64,000 bases of DNA from Spirosoma terrae (GTDB lineage Bacteria; Bacteroidota; Bacteroidia; Cytophagales; Spirosomataceae), in NCBI RefSeq assembly GCF_010435915.1, contig NZ_JAAFZH010000001.1, forward strand, positions 1,054,001 through 1,118,000. Reading direction: 5' to 3'. The notes below the pieces were generated by a model. The model was not told where the DNA came from and did not search any database. It saw only the letters and a list, made by a program, of their open reading frames with translations. Shown here piece after piece: positions 62,270 to 64,000 of this stretch; positions within the stretch are counted from its first letter, which is position 1, and each line of letters begins with the position of its first letter. The position numbers and the translations under genes were made by a program.

Positions 62270-63916
62270 TTATATATACCGTGACGTAATATGAGCTGTT
62301 CGCTCAGCTGTTTCAATTAGTAACGGATGGCGTGGCTGACTAAGGGCCAGGTCAAGTTCTGCGATCGTGTCTTTAAATAAAAAATGGACAGGCACCGGGT
62401 ATGACTCACCTTCGCTTTTTTGATAAATAAGGGCGGGACGTACCGTTCCTGAGGCAGCTAGTTGATTGTACTGTTGCTTGGCACCGATAAACTCTTCGTC
62501 AATGGGGCCAAACGTAATAACCTGGTCGGGTAAGGGATTGGCTTTACGGTTTGCAAGCTGATTATCAAGTTCCGCCAGTAATCGTTTCAGATGAGAGGTA
62601 TCTTTTCCGGTGCGAATACGTTCACGCAGTGATTGCCGAATCAGGTACGTTAGCGAGTTCGATAAATTCAGTCCGATCTCAGCCATTTGTTTGAATATAA
62701 GCGATGAAGGCGACATGCCCGGAATCGTATTCGGATCATGCAGCAGTACGCGGCCATCGGGCGTAAGAAAACCATCAATTCGCGCATAAACGTTTATGCC
62801 TAATCGAGTGAAGACTTCGGATACGGCCAACTGAATCTTGCGATTGTTTTCTAACGTAGTGTCGACCGGAATACGCTTTTTAGTCGTGTTGAGCTTGTAC
62901 TTTGATTCAAAATCGAAGCTCGTTACGTTATAAATTTCCGTTGGCGGTAGGGCGATAGCCATCTGATCGTCGTCCTGAATAACTCCGCATGAGAATTCCT
63001 GTCCGCTGATAAATTCCTCAAACAGAACTTCATCTTCGGCATTAAGCGAGGACAACGTGATTGCTGAGCCTGCCAGTTCGTCCAGTCGTTGGATGAATGC
63101 CTCAGGATGGCGAATAACTTCTCCTGTCTGTTCAATAACAACCGGAAAACTAATTCCTGAGTCCAGACTGACCATTTTTTGCGCTAGCTCCTGCTTTTCC
63201 CCGGCCGATAGGTTGTTCCAGGCACTGAGCTTACTCCAACCATCGGGTTGAATGCTCATCGTGAAAAAGCATTGCTCAACAGCCTGACAGAACTTTTCTA
63301 AATCAGCTTCACGTACGATTGCTACGCCAATTGATGATCCCTGATGTGGAGCTTTTACAACGATTGGCAAGCCTAGGTGTTCGATTAACGAATTGAAAAA
63401 CTGGGCTTTATCGGCCCGCTCGTAGGCATCACGGCTGATGGTTGCCGTTTTTTTCTGCTGCCCGTTTGCCAGAGCAATCAGTTCATTTTGGAGGATTTTA
63501 TTGATACCCACTGCCGAGCCAACTAATCCTGGGCCTGTGTAAGGCATTTTATACCATTCCAGTAAGCCCTGAATAGCACCATCTTCGCAGTCGGGACCGT
63601 GCATCGCCAAAAAGGCCAGGTCAAAATAATTGCGAAAATGCTCGGGACGAATTTCGGGCAGAGTCGCTTCCAGTACGTTTATATCCAGCGATTCATCATA
63701 AACCGAAAAACCGGAACTATCCTGAGGCAACGCATCACGTAAGGATGGGTAGTCGAGAAAATCGGGCTGAACCAGTCTAAAACGGCCACGTCCATCTACG
63801 AATATCAAAACTGGCTCGAATAAGCCCTTATCTAAATTGGCCAAGGCTGTGCGCCCACCTGCATACGACACCTCACGCTCTCGCGCCGGTCCACCGAAGA
63901 AAATGCCTATTTTCAC
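62270..63916 (-). CDS. Enlarged D-alanine--D-alanine ligase-like ATP-grasp protein
   Basis: I choose the GTG at 63916 (protein starts VKIGIFFGGPAREREVSYAG); a TTG at 63943 would add nine residues. At 548 residues it is far longer than classical Ddl (about 310-370). The Ddl/ATP-grasp motifs are present: LAMHGPDCEDGAIQGLLEW, MPYTGPGLVGSAVGINK, IVVKAPHQGSSIGVAIV, EEFISGQEFSCGVI and HDPNTIPGMSPSS. An insertion of about 90 residues lies between the ATP-binding strands (near residues 215-300), and about 125 extra residues follow the PGMSPSS motif. It may be a D-Ala-D-Ala ligase of a long form or a ligase for another dipeptide-like substrate. Confidence 0.75.
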   Translation of the reverse strand: MKIGIFFGGPAREREVSYAGGRTALANLDKGLFEPVLIFVDGRGRFRLVQPDFLDYPSLRDALPQDSSGFSVYDESLDINVLEATLPEIRPEHFRNYFDLAFLAMHGPDCEDGAIQGLLEWYKMPYTGPGLVGSAVGINKILQNELIALANGQQKKTATISRDAYERADKAQFFNSLIEHLGLPIVVKAPHQGSSIGVAIVREADLEKFCQAVEQCFFTMSIQPDGWSKLSAWNNLSAGEKQELAQKMVSLDSGISFPVVIEQTGEVIRHPEAFIQRLDELAGSAITLSSLNAEDEVLFEEFISGQEFSCGVIQDDDQMAIALPPTEIYNVTSFDFESKYKLNTTKKRIPVDTTLENNRKIQLAVSEVFTRLGINVYARIDGFLTPDGRVLLHDPNTIPGMSPSSLIFKQMAEIGLNLSNSLTYLIRQSLRERIRTGKDTSHLKRLLAELDNQLANRKANPLPDQVITFGPIDEEFIGAKQQYNQLAASGTVRPALIYQKSEGESYPVPVHFLFKDTIAELDLALSQPRHPLLIETAERTAHITSRYI

Positions 63917-63955
63917 TGAATTGAGGAATAATGCGATTCGCAAAGAAACGAAAAA

Positions 63956-63979
63956 GCCGCCTGTTTTCGGACAGGCGGC
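63956..63979 (-). terminator. Terminator of the next minus-strand gene beyond the window
   Basis: GCCGCCTGT (63956-63964) and ACAGGCGGC (63971-63979) form a 9-bp stem with a 6-nt loop. The minus strand below it continues with TTTTTCGTTT. Its polarity means a gene on the minus strand ends just right of the window. Confidence 0.8.
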
Positions 63980-64000
63980 CTAAAATCAATAGGTCAAAAT

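Overview
The window looks like chromosomal DNA of a Bacteroidota bacterium, most likely a Cytophagales member close to Spirosoma (genus is an inference). The evidence is a SusC/SusD pair, a GLPGLI protein beside an outer-membrane barrel protein, a two-component-propeller regulator, a Bacteroidota-type TonB, an absence of Shine-Dalgarno sequences, and several promoters of the Bacteroidota type (TTTG, about 19-20 nt, TAnnTTTG). Gene density is high. I saw no rRNA, tRNA, CRISPR array, insertion sequence or prophage.

Layout. 1-7.3 kb: the 3' part of an FdhF/YdeP-type molybdopterin oxidoreductase, a secreted metallo-beta-lactamase-fold protein preceded by a tight cluster of three DnaA-box matches, a nitronate monooxygenase-like gene, a methyltransferase, a GWxTD lipoprotein and rlmB. 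7.4-13.6 kb: two adjacent glucoamylase-family (PF10091/GH144-like) secreted enzymes opposite a membrane-bound one-component regulator, probably a small glucan-use locus. 13.7-24.9 kb: TonB, a carboxy(nor)spermidine dehydrogenase-like gene, a WapI-like orphan immunity gene, a TetR regulator, aminopeptidase P, a secreted subtilase, and an OmpR/histidine-kinase pair behind a small secreted protein. 25-32.5 kb: hldD, a pterin synthase, lpxB, an acyltransferase, a 33-residue membrane miniprotein, bifunctional hisB, a NYN-cold-shock fusion and pabB. 32.7-41.8 kb: outer-membrane barrel plus GLPGLI, an S9 hydrolase, a retropepsin-like protein whose catalytic aspartates are both histidine, and an acyl-CoA dehydrogenase/kinase pair matching the two halves of mitochondrial ACAD10/11. 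41.8-51 kb: a kinase-like gene beside a glutamine-synthetase-family gene, a nucleoside transporter, a Uma2 protein, ppk1 and gyrB. 51-64 kb: alanine dehydrogenase, tsaE, a Tat-exported Gfo/Idh/MocA oxidoreductase, susD/susC, a phosphohexomutase and an enlarged D-Ala-D-Ala-ligase-like protein.

The most unusual signal is at word level. The heptamer GCTACGT/ACGTAGC occurs at least 56 times by my hand count, against about 8 expected by chance. It lies on both strands, in more than one reading frame and in non-coding DNA, and it forms inverted pairs inside intergenic hairpins. That is how DNA-uptake sequences behave in other bacteria, although a methylation target or other word-level selection is equally possible. 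A second repeat signal is a family of intergenic palindromes with arms resembling GTTTATGGTTTAT; two copies share an inner GCTGACGC/GCGTyAGC stem.
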